From UBA8199 sp964507045 (GTDB taxonomy: Bacteria; Verrucomicrobiota; Verrucomicrobiia; Limisphaerales; UBA8199), in NCBI GenBank assembly GCA_964507045.1, contig CAZDOO010000011.1, forward strand, positions 26,798 through 90,797: a stretch of 64,000 nt of DNA, in the 5' to 3' direction. The position numbers and the translations under genes are program-made. This document shows positions 15,302 through 24,171 of the stretch, one piece after another; the stretch's first letter is position 1, and every line of letters begins with the position of its first letter. The notes below the pieces were generated by a model that was given only the letters and a program-made list of their open reading frames with translations, was not told the DNA's origin and made no database searches.

Positions 15302-17428
15302 ATGACGGCCCCAACGCCCAAGCAACCTGTTCCGCCCCTCGCGCAGGCGGTCACTACGCTGTGGGGCGTCGGCCCGGAGCGCGCCGGGCAGCTCGCCCGG
15401 TTGGAGATTCGCACCATCGAGGACCTGCTGCTGCATCGGCCCCGGCGCTATGAAGACCGGCGCCAGTTCCTGCCCATTGCCCAATTGCAGCTCGGCGAGC
15501 CGGTGACGACGCGGGGCCGGGTCATTGCCCTCGGCGTGAAGTGGTACAAGCAGCGCACCAAGTCCATCTTCGAGCTGGTCCTCGACGACGGGACGGCGCG
15601 GCTGCATTGCCGGTGGTGGAACCTGCCGTTCATGGAGAAATACTTCAAGGTGGGCGACGACGTCATCGCGTTCGGCAAGCCCGTTGATCTGAAGCCCAGG
15701 ACCATGGACCACCCGGAGACCGAAGTCCTGGAAGACGGCGAAGAGGGCTTTGTCCACTTCAACCGCCTGACGCCGATCTACCCGCTCACGGAAGGTCTGC
15801 CGCAACGCTGGCTCCGCGGGCTCATCTGGCGGACGCTGGGGCGCTTCGAAGACCAGATTCCCGAGCCCTGGCAGTTCCCGGGAGCGCCGGAGCGCGGACA
15901 TTCCTGTCCGCCAGACAGTCGGGAGCAGCCAGGCGGGCAGGAATGTCCGCGCTCCGGCGGCCCCGGCGCGTCGTGCGCGGCAGCGGGCGATGAGCCATGG
16001 CCGGGGAGGGGGATGCCCACCCGCGCCCAGGCGATCCGCGCGCTGCATTTTCCCGAGAACCCAACTCAGCCGGAGCTCGCCCGCCGGCGGCTGGCGCTGG
16101 ATGAGTTCCTCGCTTTGCAGCGGCAGATTCAGTTCCGGCGCAAGAACTTCGCCACCAAGGCCCGCGCGCTGCCGTGCCGCGGCGACAACCGCCTCATCAA
16201 GCCATTCCTGGCGCGGCTGGGCTTCAAGCTGACCGGCGCGCAAACCAAGGTCCTGCGCGAGCTGCGCCAGGATATGTCCGGCGCGCATCCCATGCGGCGG
16301 CTGCTCCAGGGCGACGTGGGCTCGGGCAAGACGGTCGTGGCGGCATGCTGCGCGCTGATGGCGTTGGAGAGCGGCTACCACGTTGCGCTTATGGCGCCGA
16401 CGGAAGTCCTGGCGGAGCAGCATTTCGAGAACTTCACCCGCTGGCTGGAGCCGCTGGGCGTCGCGGTGGAACTCCAGACCGGGAGCCGGAAGACGGGCGG
16501 GAAGGCAGAAGGCAGAAGGCAGAAGGCAGAAGGAGGGAATTACCAGCAGCCGACGCTCACTATCGGCACGCATGCGCTGCTGACGGAGGGTTTTGACCTG
16601 CCCGACCTTGGCTTGGTCATTATTGACGAGCAGCACAAGTTCGGCGTGGCGCAGCGCGAGCAGCTTGTGCGCAAGGGCGTTTACCCGCACCTGCTCGTGA
16701 TGACGGCTACCCCCATCCCCCGCACGCTGGGGCTGACGCTCTACGGCGATCTGGACGTGTCCACCATTGACGAGCTGCCGCCCGGGCGCGGGCGCATCCA
16801 GACGTTCGTGCGCGAGGCGGACAAGTTGCCCGAGGTGTGGAAGTTTATTCGCGGCAAGCTGGCCGCGGGCCGGCAGGCTTATGTGGTCTATCCGCGCGTC
16901 GAGGATGCCGGCCCGGGCGACGTCAAGGCCGTCACCCGGGAATACGCGAATCTGCAGCAAACGCTGGCGCCGTATCGCGTCGGGCTCCTGCACGGGCGGC
17001 TGCGGCCCCGGGAGAAGGAGTCGGCGATGGCGGCCTTTCGCGCGCAGCAGGTCCAGGCGCTCCTGGCGACGTCGCTCATCGAGGTTGGGCTGGATGTGCC
17101 CAACGCCACCATCATGCTGATCGAGAACGCCGAGATGTTCGGCCTGGCCCAGCTCCATCAACTGCGCGGCCGCATTGGCCGGGGCGCGCACGATTCCTAC
17201 TGCATTCTCGTGGCCGCCGCGAAGAACCGCGAGGCGCGCACCCGCCTGCGCGTGCTGGAGGAGACGACCGACGGCTTTCGCATCGCCGAGGCCGACCTGC
17301 GCTTGCGGGGTCCGGGCGAGTTGCTTGGCCAGCAGCAAAGCGGCATGCCGCGCTTCCGTTTCGGCGACCTGATCCAGGACTTCGACCTCATCCAGCAAGC
17401 CCGGGAGCTGGCGACGCGATTGGAGTAA
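15302..17428 (+). CDS. recG: ATP-dependent DNA helicase RecG with in-frame repeat insertions
   Basis: I start at the ATG at 15302, giving 708 residues. Order: N-terminal helix-hairpin-like segment (LWGVGPERAGQLARLEIRTI), OB-fold wedge domain (about 60-180), then the SF2 helicase core with Walker A GDVGSGKT (about 335), DEQHKFG (about 441), TATPIPRT (about 468) and QLRGRIGRG (about 619). RecG remodels stalled forks and Holliday junctions. Two oddities are visible. A palindromic repeat (15885-15959) adds about 25 residues between wedge and helicase, and a 7-bp tandem repeat (16501-16533) encodes a KAEGRRQKAEG stretch between motifs Ia and II, just where the family has a variable helix. The frame stays open through both. 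Upstream open frame to 15038 lies inside the CoaB-like gene and is not used. Confidence 0.95.
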   Translation: MTAPTPKQPVPPLAQAVTTLWGVGPERAGQLARLEIRTIEDLLLHRPRRYEDRRQFLPIAQLQLGEPVTTRGRVIALGVKWYKQRTKSIFELVLDDGTARLHCRWWNLPFMEKYFKVGDDVIAFGKPVDLKPRTMDHPETEVLEDGEEGFVHFNRLTPIYPLTEGLPQRWLRGLIWRTLGRFEDQIPEPWQFPGAPERGHSCPPDSREQPGGQECPRSGGPGASCAAAGDEPWPGRGMPTRAQAIRALHFPENPTQPELARRRLALDEFLALQRQIQFRRKNFATKARALPCRGDNRLIKPFLARLGFKLTGAQTKVLRELRQDMSGAHPMRRLLQGDVGSGKTVVAACCALMALESGYHVALMAPTEVLAEQHFENFTRWLEPLGVAVELQTGSRKTGGKAEGRRQKAEGGNYQQPTLTIGTHALLTEGFDLPDLGLVIIDEQHKFGVAQREQLVRKGVYPHLLVMTATPIPRTLGLTLYGDLDVSTIDELPPGRGRIQTFVREADKLPEVWKFIRGKLAAGRQAYVVYPRVEDAGPGDVKAVTREYANLQQTLAPYRVGLLHGRLRPREKESAMAAFRAQQVQALLATSLIEVGLDVPNATIMLIENAEMFGLAQLHQLRGRIGRGAHDSYCILVAAAKNREARTRLRVLEETTDGFRIAEADLRLRGPGELLGQQQSGMPRFRFGDLIQDFDLIQQARELATRLE
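15885..15959. repeat. Intragenic palindromic repeat, family B (copy in recG)
   Basis: Arms 15885-15912 and 15932-15959 (28 nt, one G-T type mismatch) enclose a 19-nt loop. The core is GAGCGCGGACATTCCTGTCC followed by GCC. The second copy (35000-35068) has the same core and the same 19-nt loop length. Here it is translated as ERGHSCPP...GGQECPRSG. Confidence 0.9.
16501..16533 (+). repeat. 7-bp tandem repeat inside recG
   Basis: The heptamer GAAGGCA (also readable as GGCAGAA) repeats about 4.7 times. Because 21 nt gives seven codons, the repeat encodes a seven-residue period (AEGRRQK). The array keeps the recG frame. Confidence 0.85.
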
Positions 17429-17506
17429 CCGACGCGCTGCCACGAGTTCAAACCGCCGGGCAGAGTGCCGCCGCCGGCTGATATCGGCGGCTACCAACGA
17501 GGGTGG

Positions 17507-20236
17507 CTACTTCCCACCCGAGCCGAACTCGGCCACTTGGGCCGACCACGGGGGCATTGAGAGGCTGACATTGAATTGCCCATTCCGGACCGTGGCCCAT
17601 TCGCTGGTTGTGCGGTAGCGTTTCCTGGGGTCCAGACCCAGGCGGGCTATGGAGCAGGTTCCACTGAGAGTGCGCGTTTGATCGGAGAGGTTGAACAGGT
17701 TGACGACGAAAGCGTTTCCCTTGGGCAGGACGTGCAGGTGAATCTCTTCGGTGAGGCCGTAGAACTCGCCGCGCTTGTAGAAGGCTTCGAGCTGGCGGTA
17801 GCGGCGCATGGCTTGCTGCTGGGCCTGGACCACCGCGGGATTGGGGCTGGTGCCGCCGATGCCCAGATGCCGGCAGGTCGAGGCATACCACCACAAGACC
17901 ACGCAGCTTTCGTTGTCCTTGCGCACGTCCACATGAAGGTAGAGGGGAACATTGCAGCCCATGTTGTAGTAATAAAGCGAGCGGGCGCGGGTCTCTTTCA
18001 AGTCCGCCAGCGGGTCCCACATCAGCTCGAAGCCCCAGTTCTCGTCGTAGCTGCCCGGCAGGCCATACTTGTAATAGACGGGCGTGATGCGCGGTGAGCT
18101 GCCACCGGCGGCCGGGTCGTGCATCTCGATCAGAACCTTCGGATATTTGGCGTGGACGCGCTGCGCCAGGTCGAGGTTGGCGCGGATGTGGTCTTCGAGC
18201 AGGTAGGGAACGGGGTGGCCGTGCGCGGGGTTCACGCAGCCCCCATTCCACCAGTTGCCGTCGTACATGAGGAAGACCGCGCCGTCGGCGCAGTTGGCCA
18301 GGAGCCGGCGCTCGGCCTCGTCGCGATACTGCCGCGAGCCGAGGCACAGCGAGGGACCCGTCATCTGCGCGGCGGGCGGGGGTGTGGGACCGCGGTTGGC
18401 GACCCGGACGAAGGCGTCCGCTTCCTCACTGGATACTGGTTCGGCTTCATAGACTTCGATCTCGTCCAGCCGCGGCATATCCTGGCCGCCCTTGAGCAAG
18501 GCCACGCGCACCCAGCGGGCAGGAACAGGTGCGAAGGCAAAGGTCTTCTCTTCGGCCAGCGGCGCGCCTTCGTATTCAGCGACAGCATGCCAACTTCCGG
18601 CTTGCGAGTCAGGGTCGTGCTCGGTGGCAGCTAGGATGCGCAGGCGGGTGGCGGCGCGGTCGGTGTATTGCCGGGCATGGTCGTTGCCGAGGCGGACCGA
18701 TCCGAGGGTATAGACCGCGCCCAGATCAACCTCGGCCCAGGCGGGCATCCGGTCGGCAATCCAGCTGGCCTGGTTCCCATACCAGCCGTCATTCAGATGG
18801 GCAATCTGGTGGATGGGCATCGCGCCGCCCTGATAGACGGAGGACGCGGCGGGTTTGGCGGCAGGCAGCAAGGCGAGGTTGCGTCGGCCCTCTCGCACCG
18901 CCGGAACACGCAGGGCTTCGCGAGCGCTGCTCGCCTCGGGCGGAGCCATGCGCGCGGCCGCCTCGGGCCAACTCTTCACCGCGCCCAGACCCCAGCTAAA
19001 CTGGTGGGACACCCAGGTCGCCAGCGGACAGTGCAGGGCTAATGTCAGCCCGAACTCAGACTGCAGCTCGCGCACGAACGCTGTGCGCGGCCCCAGCCAC
19101 TGTTCGCCCCAAAGGAACGTGCCGAACTCGGTGTCCCAGCCCGGATCAAGGTAAAGGGCCTCACAACTGTAAGCCCTGCCCTTGGCGGCCTCCTTTTCCA
19201 CGATGGCCTTGGTGTAGCGGTGAGCGCCATCCTCCCAGGCATTGGGCATGTCATAAAGCTGCTCCCAATGCACGGGCGGATTGTAATCAGCGGGAAAGCG
19301 GCAACGCTGTTCATCGAGCAGCGCGCGAAAGGCATACGCGGCTTCGGCGTATCCGCCCTTCAGCGACTGATACCGGACGGTGCCCAGGTCAACGGTCTCG
19401 CCCGGGGCAATCCGGGTGAGGGCCGCCGGCTCGCCCGAGATCATGCACGCGCCCCCAAACCGCAGCGAGGCGCCTTGGGCCTCCTTTTGGACGGACACGA
19501 CGCTGAAGAGCAGGTTCTGCTGGTTGAAGACGAAGATGCCGAGCGTGCGATCCCCGTGTGTCCAGGCCCAGCCCTCGGAAGCGCGATGGCGCGACGGGAG
19601 CTGCGAATACACCAGGTCCTTGTTCACGCAGGGCTCATAGCCCGGCTTGGTGATAAGGTCGTGGATCGAGAAATCATTGACGTGCCCCTTGGGGTCGGTT
19701 GCCCGGGCGCGCAGCGGAACGGCCACCCAGCGATCCTGGGCAATCTCCGCTGACACCTGCCCCGCCGGGTCGGAGACGCGCCGAACAAAGCCGGCTTCGA
19801 AGTCGGTAAGCGAGATGAGCTTGTCCGTCCGATTGCGCAGGATGATACGTTCCTCCAGGCAGGGACGATTACGCGGCAGCTCGAAGCAATGCTCAACCTC
19901 CAGCCCTGCCAATTGGCCCCGGATCACGAGTTTGCGGGCCGAAGCCGTGACCTGCGCGCCTTGCAAGCCCTGGCAGGTCTCCACCTGCTCGCCATTGCTG
20001 CGTTCGGCGCGATAGAGGTAAGGGCCTTCAGCCAGGCAAAGCCGCTGCAATTTATCCTGGAATTGAACCCGCACCTGGTCCTCGGTGGCGGTCACACGCA
20101 ATTGCCAGTAGCGATTCGCCAATTCTCTTTTCGGGGCGCCAGACGCCGTCGGCTGGTCTGCTGCCGAACCCGTGCCGGCCACACCCCACAAGCCGATCAA
20201 CGCCCACGCTCCGAGCAGGATAAGTCTTGAATGCAT
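17507..20236 (-). CDS. Exported alpha-galactosidase-like glycoside hydrolase with discoidin insert
   Basis: I start at the ATG at 20236 (MHSRLILLGAWALIGLWGVA), which gives a signal peptide cleaved near GSAA and a 909-residue product. The N-terminal 270 residues look like a beta-sandwich of the galactose-mutarotase type. A TIM-barrel-like domain follows, with YLDPGWDTEFGTFLWGEQWL (about residue 370) and LALHCPLATW. A discoidin (F5/8 type C, CBM32-like) domain is inserted at about 470-610 (HLNDGWYGNQASWI; WAEVDLGAVYTLGSVRLGND). The barrel resumes with FLMYDGNWWNGGC and a final beta domain ends the protein. I infer a secreted glycosidase of clan GH-D type (GH36/GH31-like); specificity is not predictable. 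The longer open frame up to 20455 has no signal-peptide logic. Confidence 0.75.
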   Translation of the reverse strand: MHSRLILLGAWALIGLWGVAGTGSAADQPTASGAPKRELANRYWQLRVTATEDQVRVQFQDKLQRLCLAEGPYLYRAERSNGEQVETCQGLQGAQVTASARKLVIRGQLAGLEVEHCFELPRNRPCLEERIILRNRTDKLISLTDFEAGFVRRVSDPAGQVSAEIAQDRWVAVPLRARATDPKGHVNDFSIHDLITKPGYEPCVNKDLVYSQLPSRHRASEGWAWTHGDRTLGIFVFNQQNLLFSVVSVQKEAQGASLRFGGACMISGEPAALTRIAPGETVDLGTVRYQSLKGGYAEAAYAFRALLDEQRCRFPADYNPPVHWEQLYDMPNAWEDGAHRYTKAIVEKEAAKGRAYSCEALYLDPGWDTEFGTFLWGEQWLGPRTAFVRELQSEFGLTLALHCPLATWVSHQFSWGLGAVKSWPEAAARMAPPEASSAREALRVPAVREGRRNLALLPAAKPAASSVYQGGAMPIHQIAHLNDGWYGNQASWIADRMPAWAEVDLGAVYTLGSVRLGNDHARQYTDRAATRLRILAATEHDPDSQAGSWHAVAEYEGAPLAEEKTFAFAPVPARWVRVALLKGGQDMPRLDEIEVYEAEPVSSEEADAFVRVANRGPTPPPAAQMTGPSLCLGSRQYRDEAERRLLANCADGAVFLMYDGNWWNGGCVNPAHGHPVPYLLEDHIRANLDLAQRVHAKYPKVLIEMHDPAAGGSSPRITPVYYKYGLPGSYDENWGFELMWDPLADLKETRARSLYYYNMGCNVPLYLHVDVRKDNESCVVLWWYASTCRHLGIGGTSPNPAVVQAQQQAMRRYRQLEAFYKRGEFYGLTEEIHLHVLPKGNAFVVNLFNLSDQTRTLSGTCSIARLGLDPRKRYRTTSEWATVRNGQFNVSLSMPPWSAQVAEFGSGGK

Positions 20237-20360
20237 AAGAGTACTGTCGCGCAGCCGCGACAATAGATACCAAGCCGAGCGTGCCAGGACAATGGGGCGG
20301 CAGACTTTGCGGTTGCTTTTTAGCCGAACTCCCTCCTTCATTCGAGGGCATCTACCGGGC

Positions 20361-21380
20361 ATGAAGTGTTTTGACGCAAAGTACAACCGTCTCCCCAAAG
20401 CCGAGCTGCACTGCCACCTCGAAGGGGCCATTCGCACAGCGACGATTATTGACATCGCCCGGCAGCACGGCCTGAAACTGCCGGCTTATGACGTGGCCGA
20501 GCTGGACCCGCACGTCAGGGTTTTTGACCAACTCAAGGACCTGGAGGCCGTGCTCAAAGCTTTCCGCATCGCCCAGCACAGCATTGTCGCCCCGGCGGTG
20601 GTCGAGCGCATGGCCGACGAGTTGTTCGAGGATGCGCACGCGCAGAACATCAAGCTGCTGGAGGTGCGCTTCTCGCCGGATTGGGCGTTCAACGGCCATG
20701 GGCTGGACTGGGATGAGGCCCTCGCCGGGATGCTGCGCGCCAAACAACGCGCTGCGGAGCGGTTCGGCATGGCCGTCGGCCTGATCGCCATTACCTCGCG
20801 CAGCCTTGGCCCCGCTTCCTGTGAGAAGACGGTGGACTGGGCGATCCGGTGGCAGAACCAGCTTTGCGGGGTTGACCTGGCGGACAGCGAGATCGCATAC
20901 CCCATCAAGGACTTTGTCCGGCCGGTCTTGAGAGCGAGGGAGGCCGGCCTCAAGGTGACGGTCCACTCCGGCGAAGACACCCCGGCGGCAGCGGTGGTGG
21001 ATACGATTCGCGCCGTCAGCCCGGACCGCATCGGCCACGGCACGCATACCATTCATGACCCGGCGGCCGTGGAGCTCGTCCGGGCCAGCGGGGTGACACT
21101 GGAGATGTGCCCCTGGAGCAACTACCTGACGAACTCTGTCAAACGCATCGAGGATCATCCTCTCAGGCAGTTGTTCGACCAGGGGGTGAAGGTCACCATC
21201 AACTCGGACGACCCGGAAGTACTGGACACCAACCTGAACAACGAATACCGCATTGCCCATGAGATCCTGGGCCTGAGCCTGGCGGACATTGCCGCCTGCA
21301 ATCGCCAGGCCGCCGAGGCGTCGTTCATTCCGGCAGCGGAGAAGCGGGCGGTCCTCGAGAGGTATTTCGCTCAGCCCTGA
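20361..21380 (+). CDS. add: Adenosine deaminase family protein
   Basis: The 339-residue protein starts MKCFDAKYNRLPKAELHCHL; the H-x-H pair (His17, His19) binds zinc. Further family motifs are LLEVRFSP (about 100), VHSGED (about 195, zinc His), RIGHGTH (about 220) and INSDDPEV (about 280, catalytic Asp pair). The reaction would be hydrolytic deamination of adenosine to inosine or a close relative such as adenine or an aminodeoxy-futalosine, and the family cannot be split by motifs alone. The start is set by the conserved LPKAELHCHLEG beginning about a dozen residues in. It is divergent from the glycosidase, with 124 bp between starts. Confidence 0.88.
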   Translation: MKCFDAKYNRLPKAELHCHLEGAIRTATIIDIARQHGLKLPAYDVAELDPHVRVFDQLKDLEAVLKAFRIAQHSIVAPAVVERMADELFEDAHAQNIKLLEVRFSPDWAFNGHGLDWDEALAGMLRAKQRAAERFGMAVGLIAITSRSLGPASCEKTVDWAIRWQNQLCGVDLADSEIAYPIKDFVRPVLRAREAGLKVTVHSGEDTPAAAVVDTIRAVSPDRIGHGTHTIHDPAAVELVRASGVTLEMCPWSNYLTNSVKRIEDHPLRQLFDQGVKVTINSDDPEVLDTNLNNEYRIAHEILGLSLADIAACNRQAAEASFIPAAEKRAVLERYFAQP

Positions 21381-21477
21381 CGTTTCCTGCCCGCATCGCC
21401 GCCGGAGTTCGTGAGAACCCCTGTCACCTGCGCGCACTTGCGCTGACGCCGTTGAGGTGCGAAAGGTGAGTTTGATT

Positions 21478-22206
21478 ATGATGACTCGCCGGCAAGCTTT
21501 GAAAACAACCGCCCTGGCCTCGGTGGCTTGTGCCACAGCCGCGGCTCGGTCCCGTGTGAACGCTCAGCCCGCGGCAGCGCCCGCCGCAGCCACCGGCCCG
21601 TTCACTCTGCCGCCGCTGCCTTATGCCTTCGACGCGCTGGAGCCGCACATTGACGCGCTCACCATGCAGATTCACCACGACAAGCACCATGCGGCTTACG
21701 TGGCGAATCTGAACAAGGCTGTGGCCGACTTCCCCGCAGCCGGCAAGCAGTCGGTGGAGGACCTGCTCAAAGACCTGAGCGCGGTGCCGGAAGCGATCCG
21801 CACCGCCGTTCGTAACAATGGTGGCGGGCATTACAATCACGCGCTCTTCTGGCGGATGATGAAGCCGGGCGGCAGCCAGCCCTCGGGCGAGCTGCTGAAG
21901 GCAGTTGAGAAGCGGTTCGGCAGTTTTGCCCTCTTCCAGGAGGCGTTCACCAAGGCGGCTTTGGGCCAGTTTGGCAGCGGCTGGGCCTGGCTGGTCCTGG
22001 ATGCCGGCAAGCAGTTGGGCATCGAGCCGACACCGAACCAGGATTCGCCGATCAGCCAGGGCAAGACGCCGCTGCTGGCGATTGATGTCTGGGAGCACGC
22101 CTACTACCTCAAGTACCAGAACCGCCGGCCAGAGTACGTGACGGCCTTCTTCCACGTCATCAACTGGAACTTCGTGGCGGAACGCTATCAGCAAGCGATC
22201 GGTTGA
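21478..22206 (+). CDS. Exported Fe/Mn superoxide dismutase
   Basis: I start at the ATG at 21478 because AAAGGTGAG sits 8 bp upstream, a good ribosome binding site. The 242-residue product begins MMTRRQALKTTALASVACAT, a Tat-type leader, so the enzyme is probably exported in folded, metal-loaded form. The metal ligands are visible: His in IHHDKHHAAYVANLNKA, His in GGGHYNHALFW, and Asp and His in DVWEHAYYLKYQNRRPEY. It converts superoxide to oxygen and hydrogen peroxide. Fe or Mn cannot be decided by eye. The Tat signal is less common than the cytoplasmic form of this family. Confidence 0.92.
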   Translation: MMTRRQALKTTALASVACATAAARSRVNAQPAAAPAAATGPFTLPPLPYAFDALEPHIDALTMQIHHDKHHAAYVANLNKAVADFPAAGKQSVEDLLKDLSAVPEAIRTAVRNNGGGHYNHALFWRMMKPGGSQPSGELLKAVEKRFGSFALFQEAFTKAALGQFGSGWAWLVLDAGKQLGIEPTPNQDSPISQGKTPLLAIDVWEHAYYLKYQNRRPEYVTAFFHVINWNFVAERYQQAIG

Positions 22207-22272
22207 GGCCGCGGCCGGCCCCGTCCGCCCTTTCAGCTCGCTCCGGTGGCATCCTCGTATTAGCTTCGTGCT

Positions 22273-23376
22273 ATGAAACGCAGACGGTTTAACTGGGTCT
22301 TGAGCGACATCACCCGCCAGGTCCTGAAGCGCTACCTGGAATGGATGGTCCGGCTCAGGGGCCAGCGGTTTCACTGCCGCGCGCTCGAAGGGGAGTCGGA
22401 ATACAACATCACCGTCAATTGCGACCTTACGGTATCCTGCAGTTGCCAGGATTACGACGGCTCGGGGCACCTGGGCGACCTGAACCAGGCTTCGTTCAAG
22501 GACGTTTTCTTTGGCCCGGTGGCGCAGCGGTTCCGGGATGAATTGGCGAACGGGAAGCTGCCCATCATGACCTGCGCCCGCTGTGGCGACTTGCAGCGGG
22601 TGCCGAAATCCAAGCCGATCCCGCAACCCCGGCTGCCGTACCGGGGGATGCTGCTCGAAAACACGGTGCGCTGTAACATTGACTGCATCGGCTGCGACCG
22701 CCAGTCGGCGGCCCGCATTCGCACGACGCAGCAGATGGACCTGAACAAGCTGTCGCGCATGGCGGACCTGGTCCACGACCTCGGCATTCAAACGCTCTGT
22801 TACCTGAACCTCGGCGAGCCGTTTCTCTCGCCGAATATCGGGCCGGAACTGGAGTTGCTGCGCCGCAAGAACCCGGATTGCAGCATCTGGATTTCGACCA
22901 ACGGCATCATTCTGAACACCGATGCCCAGCGGGCGGCGGCGCTGCACGCCAGCCGCATCTACTTCTCCATTGCCGGCGTGAACGACGAGATGCTGAAGAA
23001 GTACGAGCATCGCGGCAGCTTCGAGAAGGCTTACGCCAACATGAAGGCGCTGGTGGAATACCGCAACGCGCGCGGCCTGTCCCAGCCGCTGCTGGAATGG
23101 AAATACCTGCTGTTCAACTGGAATGACCACCGCCGCACCATCGAGCGGGCGATCGAGATGGCCCGGGCTGCCGGGGTGGATTTCATCTCCTTCTGGCCCA
23201 CCCACAATCCGTTCTACGGCTGGTCCTACCGCTATGCCCTTGGCCGACTCAACCACATCGGCATCGGCAACTGGAAAGGCCGCGAACTGGACTTGCGCCA
23301 ACCCGCCGCAAAGCCCGACGGGCTCAAAGCGGCCCGACCGGCAATCGCCGCCGCGGGCGAAGTTACACCACGCTGA
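22273..23376 (+). CDS. Radical SAM protein with N-terminal SPASM-like cysteine region
   Basis: The 367-residue protein carries the radical SAM cluster motif CNIDCIGC (Cys134, Cys138, Cys141). Ahead of it lie cysteines at 50, 56, 58, 101 and 104 (VNCDLTVSCSCQDYDGSG and CARCGDLQRV), which look like an auxiliary-cluster SPASM/Twitch region. In most families this region follows the radical SAM barrel, so the order here is reversed. LNLGEPFLSPN (about 180) is the GEP-type motif, and WISTNG and FSIAGVND follow. The substrate is unknown; SPASM enzymes often modify peptides, but I see no precursor peptide nearby. GC and codon use match the neighbours. Confidence 0.75.
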   Translation: MKRRRFNWVLSDITRQVLKRYLEWMVRLRGQRFHCRALEGESEYNITVNCDLTVSCSCQDYDGSGHLGDLNQASFKDVFFGPVAQRFRDELANGKLPIMTCARCGDLQRVPKSKPIPQPRLPYRGMLLENTVRCNIDCIGCDRQSAARIRTTQQMDLNKLSRMADLVHDLGIQTLCYLNLGEPFLSPNIGPELELLRRKNPDCSIWISTNGIILNTDAQRAAALHASRIYFSIAGVNDEMLKKYEHRGSFEKAYANMKALVEYRNARGLSQPLLEWKYLLFNWNDHRRTIERAIEMARAAGVDFISFWPTHNPFYGWSYRYALGRLNHIGIGNWKGRELDLRQPAAKPDGLKAARPAIAAAGEVTPR

Positions 23377-23505
23377 CGCGGCCCGCGCCGGTCATGGCCC
23401 GCAGCTCCCCCGGCTTTCTTCCAACCGGGATTATGCCTGAAGGTATCCCGGTCCCGCGCGCCTCAGCCCAACCCGCCCGGGTTGAGCCTGGTCTGACACT
23501 ACCAT

Positions 23506-23715
23506 CTTTCAACCTTGAAGCCGCAGTTGAACAGGGAAGACACGAAGACGCGAAGGCCGGAAACAGGGCAATGCCAGCCATTTAACCAGAGTCGGAGAGC
23601 TTCACTCGGCAGGTGAAGCCAAACCACCCTCCGAACTTGTCGTCTGGCGGCGGTCTCTTCGCGTCTTCGCGCCTTGGTTGTTCACTTCCAACTGCGGCGT
23701 TTAGGTTCAAGCCTC
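23506..23715. repeat. Diverged inverted repeat pair around CCGCAGTTG...GAAGACGCGAAG
   Basis: Left part: CCGCAGTTGAA...ACACGAAGACGCGAAGG (about 23521-23556). Right part, read on the other strand: CCGCAGTTGGAA...GCGCGAAGACGCGAAG (about 23656-23697). The arms are imperfect. This looks like an old inverted-repeat element about 200 bp long; the interior codes for nothing I recognise. Confidence 0.5.
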
Positions 23716-23797
23716 CGGGTTGCCCACGCGCCGGGCGGCGCGGGTGCCTTGCTCCGCCAGGCCGGCTTTCTTAAAGCCTGTTTGAACATGGCTGTTT

Positions 23798-23869
23798 GGG
23801 CGAGCGTCCTCGCGAACCCTGACTTCGGCCCCTTCCCACAGGATACTTGGGCTCGCGGGGACACTCGCC
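23798..23869. repeat. Hairpin repeat, family A (degenerate full copy)
   Basis: Left arm GGGCGAGCGTCCTCGCGA then ACCC (23798-23819); right arm GGGCTCGCGGGGACACTCGC then C (23849-23869). The loop and the left flank (AGCCTGTTTGA) closely match the copy at 34036-34118, so the loop is part of the repeat and not random. Confidence 0.85.
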
Positions 23870-23903
23870 AGCTAAGGTGAACCGCCAGCTAATCCATCCT
23901 TAG

Positions 23904-23994
23904 CCCCTCCTAAACCCCTCGTATACCCCTCGTATGCCCCTCGTATTTTAAATACGAGGGGTATACGAGGGGTATACGAGGGGTTTAGGAGGGG
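23904..23994. repeat. Giant palindrome P2 (45-bp arms, one mismatch)
   Basis: Arms 23904-23948 and 23950-23994 pair with one mismatch and a one-base centre. Each arm contains 11-bp units (ATACCCCTCGT) and an outer CCCCTCCTAAA. It lies between convergent genes. P3 at 43116-43218 has nearly the same sequence. Confidence 0.95.
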
Positions 23995-24127
23995 TTATTG
24001 CGAGCCTACGCACCAATTGGCGTTTGACAGCAGGCGTTTGACCAAGTCTTGATGCCGAGCCTGAGGATTGGTATGGCGTGGGCGAGCGATTTCGCGAGCC
24101 GTGATTCTATTCAGTGGAAGAGTGTTT

Positions 24128-24150
24128 GGGCTCTCGGGGACGCCCACCCC
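24128..24150. repeat. Half copy of family A hairpin
   Basis: GGGCTCTCGGGGACGCCCAC then CCC resembles the right arm of family A (GGGCTCGCGNGGACGCTCGCCC), with substitutions. No left arm is found within 60 bp. Confidence 0.55.
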
Positions 24151-24171
24151 GGTTTGGATTTTCGAACAAGC

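Larger units (their letters stand above)
23377..24171. other. Repeat-rich intergenic island, no gene recognised
   Basis: These 795 bp separate two convergent genes. Four repeat structures are stacked here: a diverged inverted pair (23506-23715), a family A hairpin (23798-23869), giant palindrome P2 (23904-23994) and a half copy of family A (24128-24150). Short open frames in the stretch show no protein-like character. Confidence 0.7.
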
